NCBI RefSeq assembly: GCF_003312875.1
Contig: NZ_CP015163.1
Coordinates: 8,184,001 to 8,248,000 of the forward strand
Direction: 5' to 3'
Length of the DNA stretch: 64,000 nucleotides
DNA from: Amycolatopsis albispora
GTDB taxonomy: Bacteria; Actinomycetota; Actinomycetes; Mycobacteriales; Pseudonocardiaceae
In this document: in pieces, positions 26,836 through 34,868 of the stretch
How positions within the stretch are numbered: position 1 is the first letter of the stretch
How the letters are laid out: each line of letters begins with the position of its first letter
Position numbers and translations under genes: made by a program
Notes under the pieces: model-generated
Told to the model about the DNA's origin: nothing
Database searches by the model: none
What the model saw: the letters and a program-made list of their open reading frames with translations, nothing else

Positions 26836-27368
26836 GCGTCATGCGCGCATCGATGATGCTGGCCCTCGGCTTTCTGGCGGCTTGCACGGTGGAGGAGCCG
26901 GGCAAGTCGGTGGCAGGCCCGGCGCAGTCGGCGGCAGCAACCCAGGCGAGCCCGTCGCCGCGTGAACTGTTCGACGACGTTGAGGCATGCGAGGTTCTCG
27001 ACCGCGCTGTTGTCGGCCAGGGCTTCCCGCCGGGCACGTTCTCCGGCATCGGCAGCGACAACGGGTGCCGCACCCAGGTGACCGGTACGGCTCTGGGACT
27101 GACCCTGGATGATCGGCAGGGTATCGACGCCCTGGCTGCTGCCGACCCGGGCAAGTCCTTCAGCGGGCACGTAGGTGAGCGGCGTGCCGTCCAGGTCAAG
27201 GATTCCGTCGGTGATGGCGGAGCCTGCGAGATCGGTATCGAGGTGGCTCCCCAGGCGCGGGCCGTCGTGATGGTGGTTCTGGGTTCCAACAGGCCGACCG
27301 ACGAAGCATGTTCGAAGGCGAAGGAAATCGCGACTGCGATCGAACCCGTGCTGCCGATGGGCGAATGA
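26832..27368 (+). CDS. DUF3558 lipoprotein 2
   Basis: Lipoprotein of 178 residues with lipobox FLAAC (Cys18), a linker and a DUF3558 domain. The cysteines recur in EACEVLD, DNGCR, GACEIG and DEACSKA. It is clearly the sister of lipoprotein 4 at 28914: both share GFLAACTVEEPG, FQ/VQVKDSVGDGG and VLGSNRPTDEAC-type strings, so one arose by recent duplication across the intervening genes. Translationally coupled to lipoprotein 1. Confidence 0.82.
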   Translation: MSVMRASMMLALGFLAACTVEEPGKSVAGPAQSAAATQASPSPRELFDDVEACEVLDRAVVGQGFPPGTFSGIGSDNGCRTQVTGTALGLTLDDRQGIDALAAADPGKSFSGHVGERRAVQVKDSVGDGGACEIGIEVAPQARAVVMVVLGSNRPTDEACSKAKEIATAIEPVLPMGE

Positions 27369-27393
27369 TGGCTGACCAGACACTGGGGGAAGT

Positions 27394-27939
27394 ATGAGAA
27401 AGCGCAGTTCGGTGGCCGTGTTCGCCCTGTTGCTCCTTGTTCCTTCGACGGCTTGCTCTTCACCGCAACAAGGGCGACCGCTGGCGGAGCAAAGTGTCGT
27501 CGTGCCGGAATCCGGCGTGGCACCCGCGCCTTCGGGGTTGAGGGACATAAGCGCGTGTGAACTCCTGGACATGGCGCTGGCCGGTAAGAACTTCCCCGCC
27601 GGGGAAGACTCCGACATCGGTAGTGAAAACGGATGCATCACCAACAAGTACGGTATGGCCGCGGCGCTCGACCTGGACGATCGGCAAGGCCTGGCCGACG
27701 CCAGGCCGGACCCCACCAAAACATACGAGGGGGACATCAACGGGCGCCCTATCCTCCAGGTTCGCGAAAATGACGGTAGTTCGGGTATGTGCAAGATATT
27801 TCTCGAGGTCGCCGCGAAGTCCCGCGCCATCGTCTCCGTGACCCTCGGCACGAAGGGAACCACTGACCAAGCCTGCGACGAAGCCGGTTCTGTGGCGCAA
27901 GCGATCGAGCCGCACCTTCCGTCGGCTGTGGGCAACTGA
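27394..27939 (+). CDS. DUF3558 lipoprotein 3
   Basis: Lipoprotein of 181 residues: signal peptide MRKRSSVAVFALLLLVPSTA, lipobox cysteine in TACSS, then the DUF3558 cysteine pattern in ISACELLDMA, SENGCIT, GMCKIF and DQACDEA. It is more diverged from the other three. A 25-bp gap follows lipoprotein 2, and GGGGGAAG precedes the ATG. It probably ends the first transcript of the island, since a 447-bp gap with a terminator-like hairpin follows. Confidence 0.82.
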   Translation: MRKRSSVAVFALLLLVPSTACSSPQQGRPLAEQSVVVPESGVAPAPSGLRDISACELLDMALAGKNFPAGEDSDIGSENGCITNKYGMAAALDLDDRQGLADARPDPTKTYEGDINGRPILQVRENDGSSGMCKIFLEVAAKSRAIVSVTLGTKGTTDQACDEAGSVAQAIEPHLPSAVGN

Positions 27940-28239
27940 ACGGCAGACGGCTCTCAGGCCGGACAAGCGCAACGGCCTACGTGGCCGCGGGTTGAGGACG
28001 GAGTAAGCCGAGCGCGACGGGATATGCGCGGGGCCTCGGCGGTGGTCTGTGGCGGTCAAGACCCTGTGTGACGCTCTCCATGCCGCAGTTACTCTGGGTG
28101 CGCATTTCTGAGAGCGGTCAACAAGGCTTGCGTGGTGGAGCGGTGCAGAGGCAGCGAGCCTGGCGGGGCCACGACTGTGTATCCACCCGGCTCCGCAAGC
28201 GGCGGCACAGTGATGTGCCCGACCCCCGACCGGGTGAAC

Positions 28240-28264
28240 GCCCACTGAACTGGGCTTTTCCTTT
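28240..28264 (+). terminator. Rho-independent-type terminator
   Basis: A five-base-pair stem (GCCCA/TGGGC) with a 6-nt loop, followed by a pyrimidine run starting TTTTC. T-runs after hairpins are rare in this high-GC window, which makes this one notable. Confidence 0.5.
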
Positions 28265-28314
28265 CTGTGCCGGGCACGGGACTTTGGCGGAACGCTCCCT
28301 TCACCGCGGTATGA

Positions 28315-28326
28315 CTGCTAGCGTGT
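28315..28326 (+). promoter_or_regulatory. Shared promoter element, copy 2 (PPE/EspG operon)
   Basis: CTGCTAGCGTGT, identical to 26230-26241 and at the same distance from the start codon. A GGAAC word at 28289-28293 lies about 25 bp upstream and could be an ECF-type -35, but no equivalent is clear at copy 1. Confidence 0.5.
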
Positions 28327-28386
28327 TGGGCTGAACACAAGCGGTCGCCAGGGGGCGGGGTCTTCCAGGGAGGGGCAGGCGCGGTC

Positions 28387-28917
28387 ATGGCCGGAGAGAC
28401 GGGCTTCAATACGCAGGCAGAGGCGGGTGCGCCGGGTGGCGCCCCGCCTTCACCCCCGCCTGCCGCGGGTGATGCCGGCAGCAACTTCCTCGACAGCCTG
28501 TTCGCCGTCGACCCCTTGGACGACGAGTCGGTCAAGCAGTTCAGCGCCGACGTGCAGCGGATCAAGGACCTGGCCAGCGCCGGTCCGACGAGCGGTGGTT
28601 TCGCCCTGGAGCCGGAGGCGGGCCAGAAGTTCATTGGCGCGGTGAGCCGCTACATCGACGAGGCCTGGCCCAGTCTCAGGGCTGACGTTGTAGCGCTGCG
28701 GCAACGTCCGGAGTTGGGCTCTGGTCCTTACGCCACACGCGTCGCCGAACATGACGGGTCGGTGATGGACGGGGACGATGCGTCGCTCATTCCCAACCTG
28801 GAGTTGCTCGAAAAGGGCTTGATTACCCTGCGGGAAGCGATTCAGCTGGCCATCGGCTCTTATCGTGAAGGCGACGAAGAAATAAGCATGACTTTCAAGG
28901 CGATTGATAAGGAATGA
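28387..28917 (+). CDS. Helical type VII secretion-associated protein with C-terminal YxxxD signal (PE-like role)
   Basis: A 176-residue protein: a disordered Gly/Pro/Ala N-terminus (1-32), then long amphipathic helices (about 45-65, 75-110, 135-175). Near the C-terminus Y159-R-E-G-D163 matches the YxxxD/E secretion signal of ESX substrates. There is no signal peptide and no classical WxG. No family is recognised with certainty, but operon position ahead of a PPE-like and an EspG-like gene suggests it is the signal-bearing partner. Its stop overlaps the lipoprotein 4 start (ATGA). Confidence 0.6.
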   Translation: MAGETGFNTQAEAGAPGGAPPSPPPAAGDAGSNFLDSLFAVDPLDDESVKQFSADVQRIKDLASAGPTSGGFALEPEAGQKFIGAVSRYIDEAWPSLRADVVALRQRPELGSGPYATRVAEHDGSVMDGDDASLIPNLELLEKGLITLREAIQLAIGSYREGDEEISMTFKAIDKE

Positions 28918-29468
28918 GTGAGTACTCGTTGTTTCCGCGTGTTCCGGTGATGCTGGCTTTAACTCTTGGCTTCCTTGCGGCCTGCACGGTGGAGGAGCCA
29001 GGAAATTCTGTCACGGTCTCGCCGCAGCCTTCGGGGGTGGAATCAACTGGGACTGGCCAGTCGCCGCGCACCCTGTTCAATGAGGTAAAGGCGTGCGAGG
29101 TGCTTGATGGCGCTGTTGCCGGGGAAGGATTTCCTCCGGGTAAGTTCTCCGACATCGGCAGCGACAACGGTTGCCGGGTGGAAAAGACTGGTATTGCCTT
29201 GGACATGAGCCTTGACGATGAGCAGAGCATCGACGACCTCCAGGTCGATCCGGCGAAGAAGTTCTCTGGCAAAGTGAATGGCCGACGGGCATTTCAGGTC
29301 AAGGATTCCGTCGGGGATGGTGGGACTTGCGAGGTCGCCGTGGACATGGGGGCCAAGGCCCGGTTCATTATCACGGTGGCACTGGGATCGAACAGGCCTA
29401 CGGACGAAGCCTGCGCGGAAGCGACCAAGGTTGCTCAAGCAGTCGAGCCGGAACTGCCGAAAGGGTAA
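28914..29468 (+). CDS. DUF3558 lipoprotein 4
   Basis: Lipoprotein of 184 residues embedded between the YxxxD protein and the PPE-like gene. Lipobox FLAAC after the hydrophobic stretch VPVMLALTLG; DUF3558 cysteines in KACEVLDGA, DNGCR, GTCEVA and DEACAEA. Closely similar to lipoprotein 2. Its coupling on both sides argues that this lipoprotein functions with the secreted pair, for example as a surface receptor or secretion accessory; that is inference. Confidence 0.82.
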   Translation: MSEYSLFPRVPVMLALTLGFLAACTVEEPGNSVTVSPQPSGVESTGTGQSPRTLFNEVKACEVLDGAVAGEGFPPGKFSDIGSDNGCRVEKTGIALDMSLDDEQSIDDLQVDPAKKFSGKVNGRRAFQVKDSVGDGGTCEVAVDMGAKARFIITVALGSNRPTDEACAEATKVAQAVEPELPKG

Positions 29469-29471
29469 GTG

Positions 29472-30905
29472 ATGGTTGACCAGCCGATGTACGAAGCCGA
29501 TGTGTACAGCAAGGCCTACACGGACGCCGGTGGCGGGCAGGGGAACATCTTCGCCGACCCGACGGCAATGGCCGACGCGGCGGCCACGGCGCAGGCGTAC
29601 TCGACAGCCCGTGGCCAGGCGCTCATGCACGGGCAGACCTTCCGGGAAGGCCTGGACGCCTCCGATCAGGACTACCTCGGCATCTCGCACGCCCAGCTTT
29701 ACACGATGGCGCACACGGGAAACGGGGAAAAGGTCGATCAGAAGGGGCGCATCCTCGCGAAGACGCGGGACACGCTCAAGACTTTGAGTGACGATCTGCA
29801 TGCCGCCGTCAACAATGAGCAGGCGGTGTGGCAGGGCGAGGGCGCCGCTCAGGTGCACAGTTTTGTGAAGCAGAGCGCGACCTGGGTGGACGGTGCCTCC
29901 CACGGCGTCGATCTTGCCTCGAATCGGTATTCGCAGCAGTCGGCGGCGGTGGTGAATGCGCAGAACTCGATGCCCGAGCCGGTGCCCTTCAATCAGGCCG
30001 AGGAAATGGCCAAGGCCAAGGCCGCCTTCCAAAGTGGCGGGTTCGACGCCAGCATGCAGGGGGTCAAGGCCCTCGAGGAAATGAGCGCCAAGCAGGAGGC
30101 CTCCCAAGCCGCCCACCAGCAGGCCGCCCAGGTCATGCACACCATGGACAACACCCTCTACGAGACCGGCTCCACGCAACCGTCGTTCGCCGCGCCGCCG
30201 ACGTTGGGGGGTGGCCAGCCGAGCACGCCGGTGGCCGGGCCCTCCGTGGTGGGTGGCGGCACGCCCGGCCCGACCGGGGGCCTGCCCGGCGGCGGCTACG
30301 TCGGCTCCGGGCCCGGCGGCGTCGGGCCCGGGTACAACCCCGGCGGCCCCGCGCCCGTCACCAGCGGTGGCGCGCCGCCGGCCGGTGGGGTCAAGGGCAC
30401 GCCGCCCGCGTTCGCGGGGCAGCTGGGCGGGGGGAACCTCGGGGCCCTCGGCTCGGAAAAATCACGGACGCCCGCCAAGGGCACCGGCGGCATGAAGTTC
30501 GGCAACCCCGGCGCGGGCGCGCGGGTCTCCGGCGGCGGCACCTACAACCCGCCGAAGGGGCCCGCCGGTGCGGCCGGACGCCTCGGCGGCACGCCCGCCG
30601 GTGGTGTTCCGAAGGCAGGCGGTGAGCAGGCAGCCGGTGCGGGCAAGTCCACCGGCTCCGGTGGCGTGCCGCCCAAGGACGGCACCATGCGCGGCGGGGC
30701 CGCGGCCGCGTCCAACGCGGGCGCCGGCAAGCCGGGCGCCGGCATGGGTGGCATGGGCGCCGGTGCGGGCCGGGGCAAGGAAGAGGACAAGGACAAAAAG
30801 CGCCCCGACTACCTCCAGGGCGAAGACCCCGACGAGTTGTTCGACGCCAAGCCCGCCGAAGGCCTCGACGGCGCCAAGCCGGTGCCGCCGACCATCGGCT
30901 CCTGA
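29472..30905 (+). CDS. PPE-like type VII secretion substrate with Gly/Pro-rich C-terminal half
   Basis: A 477-residue protein. The N-terminal 230 residues are helical, with W120-Q-G122 in a helix-turn-helix as in WxG100/PPE proteins (NNEQAVWQGEGAAQVHSFV). From about 240 onward the chain is low complexity: Gly, Pro and Ala with GGG and PGG units, closing with a charged tail (KEEDKDKKRPDYLQGEDPDE). That tail has an internal YLQGE that also fits YxxxE. Start ATG 29472 has AAGGG 6 nt upstream; GTG 29469 is the alternative. It is likely exported by an ESX system encoded elsewhere, escorted by the EspG-like protein encoded next. Confidence 0.75.
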   Translation: MVDQPMYEADVYSKAYTDAGGGQGNIFADPTAMADAAATAQAYSTARGQALMHGQTFREGLDASDQDYLGISHAQLYTMAHTGNGEKVDQKGRILAKTRDTLKTLSDDLHAAVNNEQAVWQGEGAAQVHSFVKQSATWVDGASHGVDLASNRYSQQSAAVVNAQNSMPEPVPFNQAEEMAKAKAAFQSGGFDASMQGVKALEEMSAKQEASQAAHQQAAQVMHTMDNTLYETGSTQPSFAAPPTLGGGQPSTPVAGPSVVGGGTPGPTGGLPGGGYVGSGPGGVGPGYNPGGPAPVTSGGAPPAGGVKGTPPAFAGQLGGGNLGALGSEKSRTPAKGTGGMKFGNPGAGARVSGGGTYNPPKGPAGAAGRLGGTPAGGVPKAGGEQAAGAGKSTGSGGVPPKDGTMRGGAAAASNAGAGKPGAGMGGMGAGAGRGKEEDKDKKRPDYLQGEDPDELFDAKPAEGLDGAKPVPPTIGS

Positions 30906-30928
30906 GCGGAGAGGCCGAAATAACCGCC

Positions 30929-31702
30929 GTGCCGATGGAATTCTGGCTGCCCACAACGGTGATCGACGTGCTCGGGGAACGGTTCGGCACCGCGCTGGTG
31001 CCGCCGCCGTTCGAGGTGCCGCACGCCGGGTCGACCACCGGCGAGCGGCAGCGCGTGCGCGAACGCGCCTGGCAGCAGCTGCGTGAAGCCCGGCTGGCCA
31101 AGGGCGACAAGCTGGACCCGGACGTGGAGAACCTGCTCCGCGTCTGGTACCGGCCCGAGGTGCTCATCACCGGCCGCCTCAACCAGGAGGAAGGCCAGCG
31201 CGACATCCGCTACCGCGCGGTCTCCGAGCGGCTGGCCGGCGTGCTCAGCGGCCAGGTCGGCGACCAGATCTCCTTCGAGGCCTGCCACGCCGACGACCTG
31301 GTCTCCGGCCTGCTGCGCTACCTGCCGCGCCTCGGCCCGGTGCCGCTGCGCCCGATCGCGGTCACCGAGCAGGCCAGGCGGCCGAAACCGGTCGAAGAGG
31401 ACGAAATCAACCCCCACGACCTCATCGACGCCTACGGCGAAGCCGAGCCAGCCGAACACCGCGCGGTGCGGCAGTTCTTCAGCTGGCCGCTCGGCCGGTT
31501 CGGCGTGTTCGACCTGTGGCTGCGCGGCCGCGACGGCAGGCTCGAGGCGCTGGGCGGGGTGCAGCTGTTCGACACCGAGGGCGGCCGGTTCGTGATCATC
31601 GGGGAAAAGCTGTCCGACGGTTCGAAGCGCCGCCACTTCGTGCCGTCGGACGGCAGCCACCTCCGGCGCTGGATCCACGACCGGATCGCCGGCGCCCGCT
31701 GA
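30929..31702 (+). CDS. EspG-family ESX secretion-associated chaperone
   Basis: A 257-residue cytoplasmic protein of the EspG family, which binds PPE proteins and keeps them soluble for type VII export. Family-like elements: opening MEFWLPTTVIDVLGERFG, a central EVLITGRLNQEEGQRDIRYR and RQFFSWPLGRFGVFDLWLRG. It follows the PPE-like gene by 23 bp. GTG 30929 or ATG 30935 could start it. A weak hairpin at 31711-31727 (CCGTCC/GGACGG) follows the stop and may terminate the operon. The ESX ATPase and membrane core are not in the window. Confidence 0.8.
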   Translation: MPMEFWLPTTVIDVLGERFGTALVPPPFEVPHAGSTTGERQRVRERAWQQLREARLAKGDKLDPDVENLLRVWYRPEVLITGRLNQEEGQRDIRYRAVSERLAGVLSGQVGDQISFEACHADDLVSGLLRYLPRLGPVPLRPIAVTEQARRPKPVEEDEINPHDLIDAYGEAEPAEHRAVRQFFSWPLGRFGVFDLWLRGRDGRLEALGGVQLFDTEGGRFVIIGEKLSDGSKRRHFVPSDGSHLRRWIHDRIAGAR

Positions 31703-31816
31703 CCCCTTCTCCGTCCACAACGGACGGACCAGCGGGTGGAATGGTCCGCTTCCCAACCCGCGTCCGACCTGGCAAAATGCCCATCCCCGCTGTTCACCGC
31801 CGAAGAACGGGGTGGT

Positions 31817-32614
31817 ATGGACAACCCGGAGCACCTGCTCCCGGCCGGCGTCCTGCACGCGCTGGCCGTGGACATCCTGGCCGCGGTGGGCACCCCGCCG
31901 GCGCAGGCCGCCGTGGTCGCGGGGTCATTGGTCCGGTCCAATCTGCTCGGTCACGACGCGCTGGGCGTGCGGCGGCTGCTGAGCTACGTGCCGAAGGTGC
32001 ACGAGGGCGAGATCGATCCGCAGGCACGGCCGAAAGCCGAAGTGGTGCGCCCCGGCGCGGTGGTGGTGCACGGGCGGCGCGCCTTCGGGCAGCTCTCCGC
32101 CGGGCACGCGGTGCGGGAACTGAGCGTGCTCACCGTCGACCACGGCAGCGGCGTGGCGGTCATCCGGGACGGCAACGACGTGGGCAGGCTCGGCGAATAC
32201 GTCGGAGCACTGGCCGGCACCGGGCTGGTCGCCTTCGCCTTCGCCAACAACGAGCGCACCCCGCTGGCGTGGGCGCTGCCGCGTGCCTCCGGCCGCCCGC
32301 CGCTGGTGCTCGACGGTGGCGCGCTGCCCGGCGCCGCGGTGTTCGCCACCCTGGTGGGTGGTTTGCTCTCCGGCCAGGGCATGCGGGGTTTTCCCGGCTA
32401 CGACAGCGATTCCGGCACCGTGCTGATGGCCGTGGACATCGCCGCGTTCCTCAGCCCGGGAACTTTCCAGGAACAGGCCGAATCGTTCTGTGAGAGCCTT
32501 TCCGCAGCGCCCGGCGAGCCGGAGGAGAGCATCCGCCGCCGCCGGGCCGCGGAAGGGGTGCCGATCACCGGCCAGGACCTGGCCAGGCTGCGGGCACTTT
32601 CGTCGAACGGATAG
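31817..32614 (+). CDS. Degenerate malate/L-lactate (LDH2/MDG) dehydrogenase-family protein
   Basis: A 265-residue relative of LDH2-type NAD(P)H oxidoreductases, which are usually 330-350 residues. The N-terminal fold is clear (SNLLGHDALGVRRLLSYV, PGAVVVHGRRAFGQLSAGHA, GRLGEYV), but the usual SHG after GHD is ALG, and the catalytic NHFG motif reads NDVG. The central GHKGYGL region is absent, replaced by a short join (VLDGGALPGAAVF). It is probably inactive in the classical reaction. It lies 8 bp ahead of the mannitol-type dehydrogenase in one operon. Confidence 0.75.
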   Translation: MDNPEHLLPAGVLHALAVDILAAVGTPPAQAAVVAGSLVRSNLLGHDALGVRRLLSYVPKVHEGEIDPQARPKAEVVRPGAVVVHGRRAFGQLSAGHAVRELSVLTVDHGSGVAVIRDGNDVGRLGEYVGALAGTGLVAFAFANNERTPLAWALPRASGRPPLVLDGGALPGAAVFATLVGGLLSGQGMRGFPGYDSDSGTVLMAVDIAAFLSPGTFQEQAESFCESLSAAPGEPEESIRRRRAAEGVPITGQDLARLRALSSNG

Positions 32615-32622
32615 GGGAAGCG

Positions 32623-34050
32623 ATGGCCGTGCCGCGGCTGAGCCGGCGGACACTGGGCGAACGCCGGCCGGAACTGCTCGACAGCGTGCAGGGCGACGAC
32701 ATCGGCGCAGGCATCCTGCACCTGGGCATCGGTGCCTTCCACCGCGCGCACCAGGCGGTGCTGACCGAGCAGGCGCTGCTGGTCGAGCCGGGCGACTGGG
32801 CCATCCGCGGGGTCAGCTACCGCGGTCCCGGCGCGGCCGACGCGCTCAACCCGCAGGACGGCCTGTACACCGTGGTCGAGCGCGGGGCCAACGAGCGCTT
32901 CCGCATGGTCGGCGCCGTGCGCGAGGTGCTCTACCAGCGGCCGGACGACGTGCGCGCCACGCTGGCGTCGAGCGAGTGCCGGATCGTCACGATCACCGTG
33001 ACCGAGGCCGGTTACCACCACGACCCGGCGACGAACCGGCTCCGGCGGGACGATCCCGAGCTGGCCGCCGACCTGGCCGGGGGCTCCCCGCGCACGGTGG
33101 TCGGGCAGCTAGTGGACGGGCTGCGGGCGCGGCGGGCCCGCGGTGACGACGCGCCGATCACCGTGCTCTCCTGCGACAACCTGCTCTTCAACGGCCGCCT
33201 CCTGGCCGGGCTGATCCAGGATTTCTGCGGCCTGGCCGGGGATCCCGCGCTCGCCGAGTGGATTCGCGGACACGTCAGCTTTCCGTCCACAGTGGTCGAC
33301 CAGATCGTGCCGGCGCCCACCGAGGACTGCCTGCGCGAGGTGGAAGCGCGGCTGGGACTGGCCGACCACGCCGCGGTGGCCGGTGAGGCCTACCGGCAGT
33401 GGGTGATCGAGGACTTCGACGGCCCGCGCCCGGCCTGGGACCGGGTCGGTGTCCGGTTCGTCAGCGACATCTCCGCGGCGCAGGCGCGGAAACTGAGGCT
33501 GGTCAACGGAACCCATTCCGCGGTGGCCTACCTCGGCCTGCTCGCCGACCTGGAAACCACCGCGGATCTGGTGCGCGAGGAGGAGTTCGCCGGTTACGTG
33601 CAGCAGCTCGTGCGCGCGGAAACCGGGCCCAGCCTGGGAAACGGCGCTGGCGAGGAAGCCGAGCGGATCGTCCGGCGGCTGGCCACCCCGCGCATCGGCC
33701 ACCGCCTGGCGCAGATCGCCGGGCAGGGCGCGCGCAAGCTGCCGCAGCGCCTGCTCGAACCGGCGCGTGACCTGCTCGCGGCCGGTCGTGAACCGCGGCT
33801 CATCTGCCTCGGCATCGCGGGCTGGATCAGCTTTCTCCGCGGTGCCAAGCAGTCCGGGGAGCTCGACGAGGACAGCCGCGAACTCGCCACCGCGCCGGAT
33901 CTCGGCAGGTTGCTCGCGGCGTGGCGGGGTTGCCCGGAGGAACTGGCGGAGTCGAGGATCTTCCGCGAGCTGATCGCGGACGCGCTGGACGGGTTGCGGT
34001 CGGACGGCGTGCGGGCCACCGTGCGCCGCGTGGTGGGCGAAAGGAGCTGA
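32623..34050 (+). CDS. Mannitol 2-dehydrogenase / fructuronate reductase family enzyme
   Basis: NAD-dependent polyol or uronate dehydrogenase of 475 residues. N-terminal cofactor region HLGIGAFHRAHQA, WAIRGVSYRG; catalytic KLRLVNGTHSAVAYLG with the family Lys, Asn and His. Mannitol, arabitol, altronate and fructuronate enzymes all share these motifs, so the substrate is open. GGGGAAG precedes the ATG. It is flanked by an LDH2-like protein and an SDR with 3-8 bp gaps, suggesting a short sugar-alcohol operon without its own transporter. Confidence 0.87.
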   Translation: MAVPRLSRRTLGERRPELLDSVQGDDIGAGILHLGIGAFHRAHQAVLTEQALLVEPGDWAIRGVSYRGPGAADALNPQDGLYTVVERGANERFRMVGAVREVLYQRPDDVRATLASSECRIVTITVTEAGYHHDPATNRLRRDDPELAADLAGGSPRTVVGQLVDGLRARRARGDDAPITVLSCDNLLFNGRLLAGLIQDFCGLAGDPALAEWIRGHVSFPSTVVDQIVPAPTEDCLREVEARLGLADHAAVAGEAYRQWVIEDFDGPRPAWDRVGVRFVSDISAAQARKLRLVNGTHSAVAYLGLLADLETTADLVREEEFAGYVQQLVRAETGPSLGNGAGEEAERIVRRLATPRIGHRLAQIAGQGARKLPQRLLEPARDLLAAGREPRLICLGIAGWISFLRGAKQSGELDEDSRELATAPDLGRLLAAWRGCPEELAESRIFRELIADALDGLRSDGVRATVRRVVGERS

Positions 34051-34053
34051 AGC

Positions 34054-34818
34054 GTGCGCCTGGACGGAACGGTAGCCGTGGTGACCGGCGGTGGCACCGG
34101 GATCGGTCGCGCGACCGCGCTGGCGCTGGCCGGGGCCGGGGCGGCCGGGGTGGTGGTCAACTACTCGCGGTCCGCGGAGGAGGCCGAGCGGACCGTCGCG
34201 GAGCTGACCGCGCTCGGCTGCGACGCGGTGGCCGAGCAGGCGGACGTGGCCGACGACGAGCAGGTGCGCGCGCTCGCCGGACGCGTGCTCGACCGGTTCG
34301 GCCGCGTCGACGTGCTGGTCAACAACGCGGGCACCACCTTCCGCGTGCCGCACGCCGACCTCGAATCGCTCACCGACCAGGTGTGGCACCAGGTGCTCGA
34401 CGTGAACCTGCTCGGCCCGTTCCACTGCGTGCGCGCGTTCGCCCCGGCGCTGACCGAGGCGCGGGGCGCGGTGGTCAACGTCGCCTCGATCGCCGGGTAC
34501 CGGGCGGGTGGTTCGTCGGTGGCCTACGGCGTCAGCAAGGCGGCGCTGCTCCAGCTGACCAGGAACCTCGCGGTGAGCCTGGCGCCCCACGTCCGGGTGA
34601 ACGCGATCGCGCCCGGCACGGTCGCCACCCGCTGGCAGACCGGGCTGCACGGCGCCGAAGCCTTCAAGGAACGGGCGAAGGCCGAGCGGGAAACCGTGCC
34701 GCTGCGGGAGATCTCCGGGCCGGAGCACGTGGCGCAGGCGGTGCTGGGGGTGCTGATGATGGACCTGGTGACCGGTGAGGTGGTCATCGTGGACGGCGGC
34801 AAGCACGTGCTGTACTGA
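34054..34818 (+). CDS. Short-chain dehydrogenase/reductase
   Basis: A 254-residue classical SDR with TGGGTGIGRATA, NNAGTTF, VASIAG and YGVSK. The spacing after the polyol dehydrogenase stop is 3 bp, and the start is GTG at 34054 with AAAGGAG upstream. The C-terminal VIVDGGKHVLY is as expected. Given the neighbours, a sugar or polyol substrate is likely, although 3-oxoacyl-ACP reductases look the same at this level. Confidence 0.87.
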   Translation: MRLDGTVAVVTGGGTGIGRATALALAGAGAAGVVVNYSRSAEEAERTVAELTALGCDAVAEQADVADDEQVRALAGRVLDRFGRVDVLVNNAGTTFRVPHADLESLTDQVWHQVLDVNLLGPFHCVRAFAPALTEARGAVVNVASIAGYRAGGSSVAYGVSKAALLQLTRNLAVSLAPHVRVNAIAPGTVATRWQTGLHGAEAFKERAKAERETVPLREISGPEHVAQAVLGVLMMDLVTGEVVIVDGGKHVLY

Positions 34819-34868
34819 CCAGCCGTTGGTAGGTGGCTTTCGGTGTGAGCTGGGCGTAAAAGGATTTC

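Larger units (their letters stand above)
27940..28386. other. Long intergenic region with a terminator-like hairpin; possible small RNA
   Basis: These 447 bases hold no convincing gene on either strand. At 28240-28255 GCCCA and TGGGC pair around a 6-nt loop and are followed by TTTTCCTTTCT, a rho-independent-style terminator on the plus strand. It lies about 300 nt after the lipoprotein 3 stop, so the transcript that it ends could be a long 3' UTR or a separate small RNA. The promoter element of the next operon follows at 28315. Confidence 0.5.

Noticed and set aside
28089..28220. Minus-strand small ORF ending ALLTALRNAHPE
   Set aside because: It has only a GTG without a good ribosome binding site and no family resemblance, and it overlaps the region preceding the island promoter; support is too weak.
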